Assembly (NCBI GenBank): GCA_029964075.1
Contig: CM057135.1
Coordinates: 10,504,863 to 10,568,862 of the forward strand
Origin: Patiria pectinifera
Taxonomy: Eukaryota; Echinodermata; Asteroidea; Valvatida; Asterinidae
DNA: 64,000 nucleotides
Direction: 5' to 3'
In this document: one piece after another, positions 43,745 to 55,535 of the stretch
How positions within the stretch are numbered: position 1 is the first letter of the stretch
Layout: the number at the start of each line of letters is the position of its first letter
The notes under the pieces: generated by a model
Told to the model about the DNA's origin: nothing
What the model saw: only the letters and a program-made list of their open reading frames with translations
Databases searched by the model: none
Program-made: the position numbers and the translations under genes

Positions 43745-45068
43745 TTGACACTGTGGCCGAACCGATTGAGAATAGTGACTAGCTTTCGACTTCCCGTCAT
43801 GGACTTCACTTCCATTCCTAAAGCGATATGTTTACGAGGGCGGATTGTGCCGTTGGACACGACGAACAGTGCGTCCTGGCTGGCGGAATCTGCCCGTCGA
43901 TAAAGTTCGTCGCTGTAGTAGGAGTTGAGGCCCCGGAATAGGACCCTGTTGAACAAGTTCACTAGTTCCGGAGGAGAGGCGTCTCCGGATTGTAATCGGC
44001 AAAAGTGGAACGCACTTCTTTCAGGGACTTTCTGAGGAGAAGCGCTGCCTGTGTTGCTACTCCTTCTGGTGAGGACCTGTAATCATGAGCTAGCCTCACT
44101 GCCTCCTCTGTCAATTCTCCATTGTAGACAACAACAACTGTCTTTTTACCCTTGGGCGAATGAAGGTGAATCTTCTCACCAAAATGGGCCTGCAAGATGT
44201 TACCTAAATACTGACCACAGGATACAGGGATTTCATTCCACTCTTCACACCTGTCGGAATACCTCGAGAAGATCGAGCTCAGCAGTTCGGACCGATTGTT
44301 ATTGATGACAGAGCCTTCCAAGTAACGAATTGTTTCCTGTAGTGCGATCTTTGCATCTTCTTTGGACTTAGTATCTGTGGCTCGTTCTGCATTTCTCAGA
44401 TATTTACTCCTGCAGCTGTGATGATATTTAACATCTTTTGCTACAAATTCTATGCCGATTATCTTTGCCAGTAAGGCCTGGTCAAGCAAGCACTCGGCAG
44501 CCCTCTTGATCGCATCACCAGCCTCAATCGTTGCACAAGCTCCAAGTGTTTCAACTTTTTTATTTCTGCCTCTTTCGAGTTTGTTCTTTCCACAGAAAAA
44601 AACAGAGATCGGGAAATGTGCCTGCGCAATTCATTTGCAAAGTGCCGGTATTCGATCTTAGCATTTTTTACTGGCACGGCGTTTTCACATCATCATTCGA
44701 CCCACTTACTGAAAGAATGTGCTAACATGAGCCCGAGATAGCCGTAAAGTTTTTGTAACATTAAATGTGATACCCAGAATCTTCGGGAGCATCCAACGGC
44801 AGGAATTTGACGATATCACGATACCTGGAAGTATTGATTCGCTTCTGTGATTTCCTGACTGCCGCAGCTTTCTGAATGACCTGCCAAATGCACGAATTGA
44901 TTTGAAGTAACGGTGTAGACAACTTCCTCTCTGTCACACTGTGTATTATACAGAATGACGGCTGACTGGACGAAGCTGCATTGGACTGGATGGTTGTCTG
45001 CTGATCACTCTGATCCCCTCTATTATGAACGACTGTCTCGAGGCGTTCGTCGATAGATACCCCGCTCG
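43745..45068 (-). pseudogene. 5' half of the uncharacterised-family gene (exon 2)
   Basis: After the acceptor at 45069-45070 the frame reads SGVSIDERLETVVHNRGD, then a Cys/His-poor variant of a zinc-binding start (SFCIIHSVTERKL), RYRDIVKFLPLDAPEDSGYH and CYKNFTAIS. Downstream frames give DLCFFLWKEQTRKRQK, EFVAKDVKYHHSCRSKYLRN and, near 43940-43750, SASQDALFVVSNGTIRPRKH then LGMEVKSMTGSRKLVTILNR and FGHSVNY. Stops near 44745 and 44715 and frame changes near 44490 and 43960 break it. The order matches the N-terminal half of the same family as 38420-40550. Confidence 0.65.
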
Positions 45069-45791
45069 CTAAAACACAAAATAATTGAATAATGTCCCTA
45101 AAATAGTTTTACACCCTACAGTAAAATACAAGCATTCAGAAGAAAAGTGACAATACAGTGCAGTAAGAGATCTGGGGGAGGGAGGGAACAGAGGTTGGGG
45201 TTGTAGGTTGTAACTCCATGTTCAGCCGCAGGATAATCTTATGAATCTACAGTGCAATTATATGGGGCCACAAATAATATATGGAATGCAAAAGTTCCAA
45301 AATGTATTCTCAACTTTGGCTTAGAAGGCAGGAGAAAGCACCGTAGATTTCCAAATATTTTCCCAGGGTACCACAGGACGCCCTAGAGCCTTCACTCAAC
45401 CCCTCCCCCCCCCTCCACACCTTCATATCACCCCCACCCCCGTTTCCTAAAAATGAGATCGACCCATGCACTGTGTAGACAATCCCGTTTTCTGTTTATG
45501 ACTGCTCGATTCAGGTACTGTACAGTTTTTACTGACATCGTAATTCACGGTTTCAGATTCATTTCCAATCTATTGTATGGTTATTAACGTATCGGCTCGT
45601 AACATGATTATAATTAGAATAATGATATGGGGAGGTCAGACAAGCCGCAGCTTTTACTATATGCATCAAATAGAATACATACCAATTAATTTTAAGGAGC
45701 GGGAATACATTACAGAAAAGTACTTTTTAAATAATTGAAAAATTAATATGTTTGAAGTATTAATATTGAACAGTTGCAGTGTATTGTTTAC
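45069..45791 (-). other. Intron of the 9.8-kb element's gene
   Basis: The donor GTAAAC (minus strand, ending exon 1 at 45792) and the acceptor TGTTTTAG (before 45068) join in phase: the split Ala codon G/CG gives MATADE-A-SGVSIDER. The intron is 723 bp and includes C-rich runs at about 45400-45440. An intron in a mobile element's gene argues for a DNA element rather than a retrocopy. Confidence 0.65.
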
Positions 45792-45810
45792 CTTCATCGG
45801 CAGTTGCCAT
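45792..45810 (-). CDS. First exon (MATADE) of the uncharacterised-family gene
   Basis: The ATG at 45808-45810 opens 19 nt coding MATADE plus one base, directly followed by GTAAAC. Too short to be seen as a frame by itself; it is supported by the in-phase join to exon 2. Confidence 0.5.
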
Positions 45811-46002
45811 CTTTAACATCCACATGCTATCGCTAACACGAGCACCTGTCACATGCACAGTGACTGCACTCTGACGTTAATGTACATGTACAATGTGTAC
45901 AATGTACTTACTGTCTATTATTGTCATCTGCTTTCCGCCATCTCTCGCGTGTCGTGCGTGTACATGTATATTGAGCATGGTCAGTAAAGGCTTGCCTGTT
46001 TT

Positions 46003-46807
46003 GGAAATGGACATTCTGCAACTTAAGTGTGCCCTATTTTCATAAACTTGGTGTTAAAATAACCGCAATAAATCATCACACCTGTCAGAGAAATTTTGCA
46101 CGATTTAAAAATGCCTTGCAATTATAGGAGCCAAAATGTAAAAAAAATGGGGGTTGAAGCCCCGCCCCTCCGCGCTGTTCGCGCCGCTCTTCAGTTAATT
46201 AGTCTGACTATAAATAACTGTTAATTTATATTTTAATGTTCCACTAGTGCCAAGGCATCAATAAAATGGTATCATTTTCCAATATTTATATTTTGTAGTA
46301 CATTTGCACAGTTTCAATTCGATCTGTTAGTCGGCACTCTCATGCACGCATTCATATGCATGTACTTTACAATGGGAAGAGTTACATTAGGGCACACCTG
46401 TTTTTGGAAAAGCACATTTTGCAACGAAAGTATGCCCAATTTTCATAAACTTGGTGTCAAAATAACTGCAATAAATCATCACACCTGTCAGAGAAATTTG
46501 GCACGATTTACAAAATGCCTTGCAATGATAGGAGCCAAAATATAACAGTAGGGGGTTGATGCCCCGCCCCCTCCGCACTTTTCCCGCCGCTCCTGAGGTA
46601 ATTAGTCTGACCTAAAATCACTCTTAATTTATATATTTATATTCCATGAGTGCTAAGGTATAGATACAACCTAGTTTCAGCTTCTCATCAGCGAAATGGA
46701 AAAAGAGGGGGTGACGGCCACGCCCACCCACCACGCTTTTTGGGCCGTTCTTAAGTTCATTAGTCTGATCTAAAATCATTCTTAAGTTATATTTCCATAA
46801 TCTACAA
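46003..46807 (-). repeat. Right TIR of the 9.8-kb element
   Basis: Inverted copy of 37021-37850. Sub-unit landmarks lie at about 46030-46230, 46450-46640 and 46680-46800. A further sub-unit fragment (CCTTAGTCTGATCTAGCGAA, ACTTAAGAATGGTC) at 46900-46940 shows the array once reached further out on this side. Confidence 0.85.
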
Positions 46808-46940
46808 GTTCCAAGCTAACAAATGATACTGGTTTCGTTGTTGTTCTCAAAATTTTGATTAAATTCAAAATTGGCCCCACTTGGCATGGCGCCAATGGGC
46901 CTTAGTCTGATCTAGCGAAACTTAAGAATGGTCATTCTGT

Positions 46941-47375
46941 GATCAGGGTCGATGAAAATATGCTATAAAACCATCAGGAGATTTGATCCCGAAATTTTGA
47001 TTAAACCCTATCCAAATCTCACTCTAGGAGTTCCACCCCTTATGCAGCGGTGATATCAGACGGGGACCAGCATTCTTTGCGGACAACCAATGGACCAATT
47101 GGCAATGGTCGGTGTGCTTTTAAAGAACATTTGACCAATTGGAAACGGGTACTCGCCTCGGCACCTGGGACGAAGAGTGTGTTTCCAATTCACTTTGGAC
47201 TTTGCAACCGACTAAGATGGACGTCTTACACTATTCTCCAAGTTCTAAATGTGGCAAACTAATTAGGCAAACAATGTTCGTTCTGAACGGCGATTGCTGA
47301 GATCGGGACTCGGTGCGTCCAGTGGGCGAACCTCGAAGGGCCCTAGCAGTTACTAATACTAACCTGCCGTCGCCG
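46941..47375. other. No gene seen
   Basis: Short frames only; no repeat borders were recognised before the MITE at 47385. Confidence 0.4.
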
Positions 47376-47384
47376 CGCAAAACC

Positions 47385-47805
47385 TAGCCCCAAAATGTGG
47401 CCTATTTACTGGACTGCCTCCGTAAACATTTTCACATTTAGGCTTACTTTGTAGGTTTTTTTTGCTTTAAAAGCATTCTCACCCTCTATATAGGCTAGTC
47501 AGAAAGTGCTGCCTTTTTCAGATGTCTAATTTTTGTGAAATTTCATGTTGAAATTTTGATACGAAAACGTGTAAAAATGAATCTGGAAATTTCACGAAAA
47601 ATTGACATCACTTTCTGAAAAAGGCAGCCCTTTCTGATTAGCCTATATAGAGGGTGAGAATGCTTCTAAAGCAAAAAAAAACCTACCAAGTAAGCCCAAA
47701 TGTGAAAATCAAAATTTGGCTCCGTCGACACGTTTTTGTACATGGTGGATGTGTGGCCTATGTTTACGGAGGCAGTCCAGTAAATAGGCCACATTTATGG
47801 GGCTA
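47385..47805. mobile_element. MITE with perfect 9-bp target duplication (Mutator-like), copy 1
   Basis: The ends TAGCCCCAAAATGTGGCC and (read inwards) TAGCCCCATAAATGTGGCC continue as a TIR of about 50 bp through TTTACTGGACTGCCTCCGTA and AACAT. The flanks are the identical 9-mer CGCAAAACC (47376-47384 and 47806-47814). A 9-bp duplication is typical of the Mutator (MULE) superfamily. The inside is also palindromic (GCTTAC..GTAGG.TTTTTTTGC, GCATTCTCACCCTCTATATA), so the whole 421 bp folds back. No coding content. Confidence 0.9.
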
Positions 47806-47869
47806 CGCAAAACCAAGCGTGAAAAGATGTTGCCTCGGCGAAAACAGTATCAGGTGAGCTGTGTTATCA

Positions 47870-48855
47870 CTTGTCTTTAAAAAAGGAAAGACCAAAAATA
47901 TTCAATTTTTTTTTTTTACCTCTGTTAAGATCGTATATTTACTGGTAAGTGACACATTCACTGAACTTAGGGAGGTTCCGCAATGAATAAAGATATAAGA
48001 CTTTCTGTGTATACCATGGAACATGGAGGCAAGAACCGCAATAATTACCGTCAACTCGAAGTACAACACCGTCAACTAGACCATCGCTAACTCATTATGC
48101 GTATGTTATTGCTGTACAAAATCATAAAGTTTGGGCCAATACCTGGTTTTAACTTAAAATCGCAGATAAATGTGTGGACATTCATTAAACAAACGAAGCT
48201 TTGGGAGATGTATGAAAACGGGGAAAAGTGTCAACTCGTAAGCTTGCCCAGGTTAACTCGCCCCCTAGTCAACCGAGTCAACTCGTACCCAACGATTTAC
48301 GCGCGCCCCTGTCAAGTCGTACCAAAAGTACCTGGGTAAAGTCGTACCCGAGATGCTAAGGTCAAATTAAAAAAATATATATGTTGAGCGTCCCCGCCCG
48401 CTTTCTTTTTGGAGGCCGCCCCCCCCCTTTTTTTTTTAAAGCAGGACGCTAAACGTATTTTTTTTACTTGGCCTAATTCGTATACGCTGCTCGATCTCAG
48501 TTATTTGCCTATTTTCGAAATCTAAATCTGTGAAATAGAAGACGAGGAAATTAGAGGGGAATACGAGTTATTAACCCTAACTCCCTAGGGGGTGTGCAAA
48601 ATTATATTGAAATTGGAGGTTTCAGGACTGTTAGGGCTATGGTGTTGATGTTGACTGGGGTACGTTGACTTGGGCGGAACTTAGTAGGTTCAAGTTGACT
48701 CGTGGTATAGGTCTACAGAAAATCAGACGTAGATACAAAAGTTCTAACTTCTTTGTTAGTGTGACCAGTCGTGTTTTGCAACAGACAGGTCTCCGTAACA
48801 TTTCTTATATAATCATAAGCATAGTACATAGGCTGTACAATAGGATGAGCCATTA
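47870..48855. other. Non-coding; GTCAACTCG-rich repeat
   Basis: GTCAACTCG(T/A)A and close variants (GTCAACTAG, GTCAAGTCGTACC, AAGTCGTACC) recur at 48050-48350. Reversed forms (GTTGACTGGGGTACGTTGAC, AAGTTGACTCG) lie at 48650-48705. This could be a MITE with repeated subterminal words, but no exact ends were seen. Confidence 0.4.
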
Positions 48856-49039
48856 CCCAGCAAACAAGTTGACGTTTTCTGAACGTGCCTCATTCGTTTT
48901 GAGAACGTTTTAAATAAACGTTTCAAAAAACCGCCATTTGTGGACACTTTTGGTCGTTTTAAAAACGTTTTTTTTGAGACGTTCTAAGAACGTTCTTTGA
49001 ACGTACAAAACGTATTAACAACTTGCTAGAAGTAATCTA

Positions 49040-49335
49040 GGACCTAACAATGACCTACGTGAAACGTTTTGGACATTCAGACAACCAACTGACGTGCCAT
49101 AAACGTTCTAAGAACGTTCGTTGAACGTATAAAACGTATTAAAAACGTACTACCAGTGACTAAAGACGTAACAAGGACCTACATAAACCGTTTTGGACGT
49201 TCGAACAACCAACTGACGTGCCATAAACGTTCGTTGAACGTACAAAACGTATTAAAAACGTACTACAAGTGACTAAAGACGTAACAAGGACCTACATAAA
49301 ACGTTTTGGACGTTCAAACAACCAACTGACACTAG
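49040..49335 (+). repeat. Tandem repeat in the left end of the 4.7-kb element
   Basis: The unit ACCTACATAAAACGTTTTGGA-CGTTCAAACAACCAACTGACG-TGCCATAAACGTTC occurs about three times between 49055 and 49330, with differing spacing. Confidence 0.75.
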
Positions 49336-50831
49336 ATGATGCTGTGTTTTATCAACTTTATTCTTGGTCCGGAACTTCAAATTACAGAACTCGAGGTTTC
49401 ATGGATTTATATCCGTACCTGTAGAAATTAGAAATTAAAATCAAATTTATTCTTTTAAAAGTTGTTAATGCGATTTATTACAAACAGTTATTGTGCCAGA
49501 GTATGTGCTGAATGAAAACGTCTGCGAGAATTGTTTTGCTCGATGGCGTACTGGACAAAAGAAAATGTACAGGATTGTTTTTCTTTTGTGCTAAATGAGC
49601 TGTAACATCGATGTTTTTGCTACCTGAAATGGTATTACACTTTTAATCATAAAACCTAGAAGAAAATTTAATTTGCATAAAAACAAATTAAACCAAAATA
49701 TATGTACCCTTGAAAATAGCTGAAATGTTGGAAATAAGTACAAATTTGATACACCTGTTTATGCATAAATACCAGAGAAACATTTTACTAATTCATATTG
49801 GTCGGTCGAGAGCTCGTCACGTTGCCGGTTTTAAACAACTGATTAAGACCTGTGGCTGATGTCCGACAAACGTAGAGTAAAATAGCTGGGGAAAAAACAT
49901 TGAAATTGTTATAATATTTGACTTATTTTGACTTTTGGACCGAAATAGTTTTAACTTTTTGGACCGAAAGGGTATTTATGAATGGCGATAAGTATGTGCT
50001 TTGCCAGTATTATCCAGACTCCAACTGGTCTTTATCTTAAACATAGTGTTTAAAACTGGCAAAGCAAACATATATTTTCTTAACTAAATTTGTTAATATA
50101 AAAGTCTTCAATGGTCATCTGATCTTCATCTTCCTGAATATCCTCAGATTGAGCTGCTGCATCACTTCCAGATTTCTACAGTGCAAACGAATCAAGTAAA
50201 TAACAAAAAACATATCAATTAAAGAAAAACAGTTTGAGGAGTATTTGAGGGATTCCTTCTGCAAATCACTCAAAGGAACAAGATCACAATACAGACCCCT
50301 ACGGGCTAAGTTCATAGTACAATATTTACAAAGGCAATGCCTACATGTTCACTTATACTTCAATCCTACTGCCAAGTTGCTGATCTATTCATTAAAATGT
50401 TGATTGTCGATTGAATTTCACTTGGGTTTGGCAAGCACAAACTGATGCTCGCAGTATGTAAAGGTTCTCAGCGCAAACAAAAAATGGCAGCTTATGTCAT
50501 TTAAAAACAAGTCATGAATTCTATCAGCATCTAATTGGAAATTGTGTACCCGTCACAACTCACAAATGTGTGAAGAACGGTGAACAATTCCCATAATCCC
50601 CACAAGGTTATAAACATTGAAATGTAATGTATTGGCAAGTTGATAATTCTTTGTAACATGCAAAAAAAAAACACATGTGTATACGTCGTTTTCGTGTTAG
50701 TTTGTAACTCATTCCTTATGTAGATTCTTCTACAGCGCATCCATGGAAGAACAAAGAAAAACATTTAAACAGTAAAAAGGATATTTAGCACATGTGTGTA
50801 AAAAACGTCAAATTTGCAGAAATGAACTTAC

Positions 50832-50883
50832 TTTGTAATTCATCCACCTGGAAGGTCTGGAGACTGTTTTCCCCAGTAGCCAT
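50832..50883 (-). CDS. Possible 5' exon inside the 4.7-kb element
   Basis: ATG at 50881-50883 opens MATGENSLQTFQVDELQ plus one base and is followed at once by a consensus donor, GTAAGT. About 0.7 kb downstream on the minus strand an acidic stretch (SEDIQEDEDQMTIEDF, about 50090-50155) ends in a stop at 50080-50082 and can be joined in phase through a CAG-CAG acceptor near 50159. The result would be a protein of under 50 residues. I recognise no family. It may be a captured or decayed exon. Confidence 0.25.
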
Positions 50884-53593
50884 TCTTGATTTCGGCCTCC
50901 TTGGTTATATTAGAGTGGTTTCCTCATGCATTCCTCTTGGGGAAAAATTAAAAGGATAAAATGGCAAATGAACCAGTTAATTGAGCAGTTAATTGTCGGT
51001 AAATAGATGTACTCTGCTCCATTTTAATGCTGTGTTGATGCCTTAGTAGAAAAGAGTGTAAATTATTCAGTATTTTCTACTTTGACTTTTGGCTGGAGGA
51101 CAACTTTGTGAAGTTTAATCAAGGTTTAATCTTGTGGCAATATATAGAGGTCCGAACTGGTTACCACATTTCCAACCTTTTTTTAACTTTAATGTTTTAG
51201 CCGAATTGGTTCAATGGAGGGGAAAGGAACTGAAGAACCTATTTTGTGAAGCACACAAAATTTATGTAGTGAACCTTTAACTTCAACTTTCAGCACACAC
51301 AGCCTTAATGACCATGACCAGTAGGCAGGGTCACAAGTTCACCAGTTCAAGTTGCCCCTCGCGAGCAATAAATCGTAATTGAGATTTTGTTTCGAGATGT
51401 CAAAAACACAACCCGACAAACTCTACACATCTTTCATTTTTAATCCTCCCAAAAAGTCTAATTCACGGGCGCGGTTTGATTGATCGAGGCAAACTCCGCC
51501 AAAGTTTCACAAAATAGGCTTAGTCATGTTGGTTGTAGAACATACTGGACCGAATTGGGCGATCTTAAATGTCTTTTTCATTTAATTCCCTACGCATTGT
51601 ACGCATTGGTATAAAAAGAATTGCGAAGGAAAATACATGGAGCCCAAACAATAACAAACGTCAAAAGTCCGGAGATAATTATGGACGAAGCGTATACGTG
51701 GTTACAGCATGGCTAAACCTATAGCAACGTTTACGAGTGTGTATACATTGTATACCGTTGCTACTATTTGTGTTTAAAAACTTGCAATGATCAAGTCGAC
51801 TTGTCCACAAATGAACTTGTTGTCGGCAAAATACAGCAGCACACTTTTGCATAAACATGATGAACAAATTCAAACATGTCAAACCAATCTCCAAACTTGT
51901 CAAATCAGCTGACATGGCTGATTCTTAATTCGACCCTAAGTCAATTGACGATATACATTTAATGTGGGTCACAATAGTTTCTGCCCTAACTCCCTCCCTA
52001 AAACAAGCATTGGACAAAATACATGTAGTTCTTAACAATTGTGAAATTCTCTTGCAACTTTGATGTTGAAGGAATCTGGTAATCATGAACTGTAACTGAG
52101 ACAGTACCATAACATTATAACAGTTTGTTATTTACATTAATATTATATCACAATTCTATTCTACAACATATATTTCAAGTTGGTTTTAAATGAAAGATTC
52201 TCTACTCACCAACCTTTTTCATCCTGCAAGTCCAGAGTAGAACGACACCATCATGACCATGGAAATTGTGATCATGGTGATGTAGGCAACATTTATAAAT
52301 GCATTAACGTCCATAAAATTCCATCATAAGTGTTTGCAAGAAGAGCAATTAAGTTTTGAAAGTTTCCATAGGCATGCACTTAACAGCCAACCTTCATGTT
52401 TTGAGAAATACTGTCTTAAACTTCTTGTACAAGTACAACATTACCAGCAACCAATTTCTAGATCTGTTCCTTGCTCTGTGGTCCAACTGACTGAATTCAA
52501 ATCTGCCACACAGGGAGATTCAGGTATTGACTGGTATGCAAGGTTGTGTGTACTGTACGTTGGGTGAGACTGGGTTACCAGCGGAAGACAGTGGTTGGAA
52601 TCTGACCTTGCACAGCAGGTGGTCACTACTCTGTGTGGGATTGGCCTGTTAATTGGATTCTGTGAAACCGGCTGTTATTACAGGTATTCTAACTCCTTGT
52701 GCTTTTTATAGCCTAGCTACTGCAGTACTGCATTGTACTGGTGAACAAAAGTTTGCTGAAAGTTGGAACAGAATAGTTCGAGATGACCACTGGCATGACT
52801 GGCAGGATGACTAGTGTGTGGCCAGAGCAGAGTGTGTCGTTGTGTGTACGACTAGACTTTGAAACAGAACGACCGCAGCCTGAGCGCACCTTGGCCAACC
52901 AGAGTGCCAAGACGTGTATGGGTCATTGTCTTTGACGCTTCGATCGGCTAGAATCTTGCGGGATCTTGCCCAAAGCGTACTGAACTATTTTAAAATCATA
53001 CCGGCATGAAATTTCATTTCTCGATTTGGACATAACAATACAAAAACATACAAATAAAGAAATTTGACGATAAAAAACAGACAGTATTAAAACATTCAAT
53101 AAAATAAAATTAATTAAATAATTGCTTAAAACACAGAAAACCTTAACAACACACACAGTGGATGCCGGGTAATTGTCCGTATATATCTGCTAGTAATTGA
53201 AAATGTGTAAATATATTCAACATGGCACAAAAATGTAAGATTCCACATAAATTCAAATTGATGGGTCTATTTGTTTCGTTTATTTACGTTTGAATGCGAG
53301 GTTTTTTAAACGTTTGGGAAATTACGTTTTCCAAACGTCACAAAAGAAATTTTAATGTATGTCCATTTTCTAATGTCCAACCAACATTTTTTAAACGTCG
53401 CAAAAGATCGTCTCACTTGGGTAAATTTGCTAACGTTCGCCAAACGTTTTTAGAACGTTCTTGAAAAAACCTCGGAATTGTACATTATCTACAACGTTTT
53501 ATGCACGTTTTAAAAACGTCCTTCTTGGACGAAGACGTAAGTGACCTACGTAGAACCTACCAAAGCGTTTTTAAACGTGTTGTGTTTGCTGGG

Positions 53594-54250
53594 TATTTTG
53601 ATAACATAATTAGCGCCCTCTGTAGATGCAGAAACTTTTTATTGCAACGCCCTCGCTTGGTTCCTTAACTTTCCTGCAATCACATTCTAGCACAGCTAGC
53701 TGCATTGATCAGGAACATTCCAACATACCTCGAATTCTAGAATATTGTTAAGTTTTTCTGAGCTGCATTGCGTGCTGCATAGCTTAGCTTCCGTGCAATG
53801 ACAAGGCATTGCTAGAGACACTCATCCACTTGCTTGCGATCAGACCACACCTACAATTTATAAGTGCTCTGATTACCGTTCAACTACATCTAGTTGGGGA
53901 CAATTTCCCCTTCGGTTGATTGTGGCACAACCGTTGGTCAGCTAGGCGGTGAGGACGCACCTAATTTTTATATCTTTCTTTTTCAATTTTTATTATAAAT
54001 ATTGTAGAAGTCATAATATATTTGAGGCATATCTTTGGAACTTAAATAAGAAAATATATTGAACCTCATTCAGGATTTTATGGTACAACTGTAACATAAA
54101 AATTCATATATTTACATCGCGGAGATGAGCTGTAAATGATTAATTGAATTGCTATGTACTTTTAAATTATAACAAACTTAATAAAAATGTCCATTTTGTT
54201 TTCTTTAATTCCACAGACTTACTACTGTATGCCCAATTGACTGTCGTTTT
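53594..54250. other. No gene seen
   Basis: Unremarkable AT-rich sequence between the 4.7-kb element and the exon at 54.4 kb. TTTTGTATATATATTCG at 54249-54265 is TATA-like and lies about 170 bp before the ATG at 54431. Confidence 0.4.
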
Positions 54251-54430
54251 TTGTATATATATTCGAGAGAGCCATTCTGCATGTACATATGAATAAACTA
54301 TCACCGTTTGATTAAATCTAGTCATCTCTCCGTGTCCACTTGCTTCACATCAATATTAACTTTAAGTAGCCTTCGGCCACATGAGGAGTTCCCTACCAAA
54401 ACTTACAATTACTCTTCCCTTGGCTACATA

Positions 54431-54594
54431 ATGAAGTACAGCCTCAATAACAGACGCCATACGCAGATGACGACGGCAGTCGAAGATTTACTGACGAGGC
54501 TGCATATCGAAGACACCCTCCTAGACAGACAGCGAATTCGGAAGGACGTGGGAGAGTGTGTCAACAACTTACGAAAATATAATAATAGACGCAG
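54431..54594 (+). CDS. Probable first coding exon, possibly Mab-21/cGAS-like
   Basis: From the ATG at 54431 the frame reads MKYSLNNRRHTQMTTAVEDL and LTRLHIEDTLLDRQRIRKDV, then ECVNNLRKYNNRRR, ending at the consensus donor GTAAGA (54595). The helix with DRQRIRKDVGECVNNL resembles the N-terminal helix of Mab-21-domain proteins, the family that includes cGAS-like receptors, but the match is short and from memory. The frame is also open upstream to an ATG at 54308; the second ATG is preferred because the upstream part is low in charge and unlike the rest. The following exons are not seen; Polinton DNA starts within 200 bp, perhaps inside the intron. Confidence 0.4.
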
Positions 54595-55535
54595 GTAAGA
54601 ACATAATGTTGGCCTAACTGAATGCAGATTTATTTTGAAATATTGGCCTTCATTAAGCTTTGAGAGAAACCCAAACGAACACCATTATTACCATGGCAAC
54701 CTGACCTCTTCACAATGACGACTGTTGCGTTGCGTAATGCACTGAAAAGGTAGAGGTGTTAAAGAGGATGTTGATGTATAACTCGGTGGATATGAAGTTG
54801 CAAGTTTTTCGATAAGAGATTTTTTTTTTGGTTAACTGTTCGTCTACCCGTTTTTTTAACTTCTTTATCAAAGCTTTGTGAGCTTTGTGCTTGTCTTTGA
54901 TCTAATATTTTTTTTTGAGGTCGTTAAATTATTTGAGCTCGCTCGTAATCAATAAAAACTGTTCTTGCGATATATCTCCGTCGTTGATGGCTTGAGATAT
55001 TCTTCAATCGTGTTGAGTTTAGCGTCTGCTAATATTCTAATCTGATCGTGCTTTTTAAGCTCGGTGGGTAGTCGCTTACATGCGAATCTTAGCAAAATGT
55101 CTATACCAAAAGCGCCTATAAATGTTCCCTCTAATACTAATCCAACGGGGCGGAAACGACACCAAAGAAAGTGGGGATACTGACAATTCCCGCTATAGCA
55201 CCCAATCCTTCAAGCCCCAATTCTACGTAGTTAATCGTATCGATCATTGTCTTTACTTTTTTTTATTAGTGCGTTCTCGGTTGTCTCTCTCTTTAAAGAT
55301 TTGAGATTGAATCGCTTCAATGTTTTTAAGTCTGTACACTTTTGTTTCTTCGGTACTTTTTAATCTGAGTACATCTCCAGAAATATCGGGATATATTGAC
55401 TTATTATCTATACTCATGATTTTACTATAAAGCGATTTTAAAATTAAACGTTTGCTAACTCGATAATTATGCACACACCCTTGTTGTTGATGATCTGTCC
55501 TTTTTCACCTCTTATAGAAAATATCAATTTATCAA

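Larger units (their letters stand above)
37021..46807 (-). mobile_element. 9.8-kb element with long TIRs and a large spliced gene
   Basis: Inverted arms of about 0.8 kb (37021-37850 and 46003-46807) enclose a minus-strand gene that starts at 45810 and stops at 38420. The outer border reads TGTAG(T/A)TTATGGAAA. The arms are built of tandem sub-units that each repeat CTTAAGA(G/A), TCAGACTAATTAACTTAAGA and GCGCGGAGGGGGCGGGGC, like arrays of protein-binding sites. The encoded protein belongs to an uncharacterised family, not to a transposase superfamily I can name. A LINE has inserted into the gene (about 40600-43744). No target duplication was recognised. The element is old: its gene has several breaks. 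Confidence 0.75.
48856..53593. mobile_element. 4.7-kb element with CCCAGCAAACA TIRs and AACGTTTT-rich ends
   Basis: CCCAGCAAACAAGTTGACGT on the left and (read inwards) CCCAGCAAACACAACACGTT on the right are flanked by TA on both sides. About 480 bp inside the left end and about 310 bp inside the right end are packed with AACGTTTT, AACGTTC and ACGTACAAAACGT words in both orientations. The left side also holds a tandem repeat of about 120 bp (CCTACATAAAACGTTTTGGA with CAACCAACTGACGTGCCATA, three times). The interior has only short frames and one possible exon (50832-50883). No transposase is recognised. Confidence 0.75.

Noticed and set aside
46342-46545. Frame repeated in inverted form at 37300-37577
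   Set aside because: Both are parts of the TIRs of the 9.8-kb element and are not kept as coding sequence.
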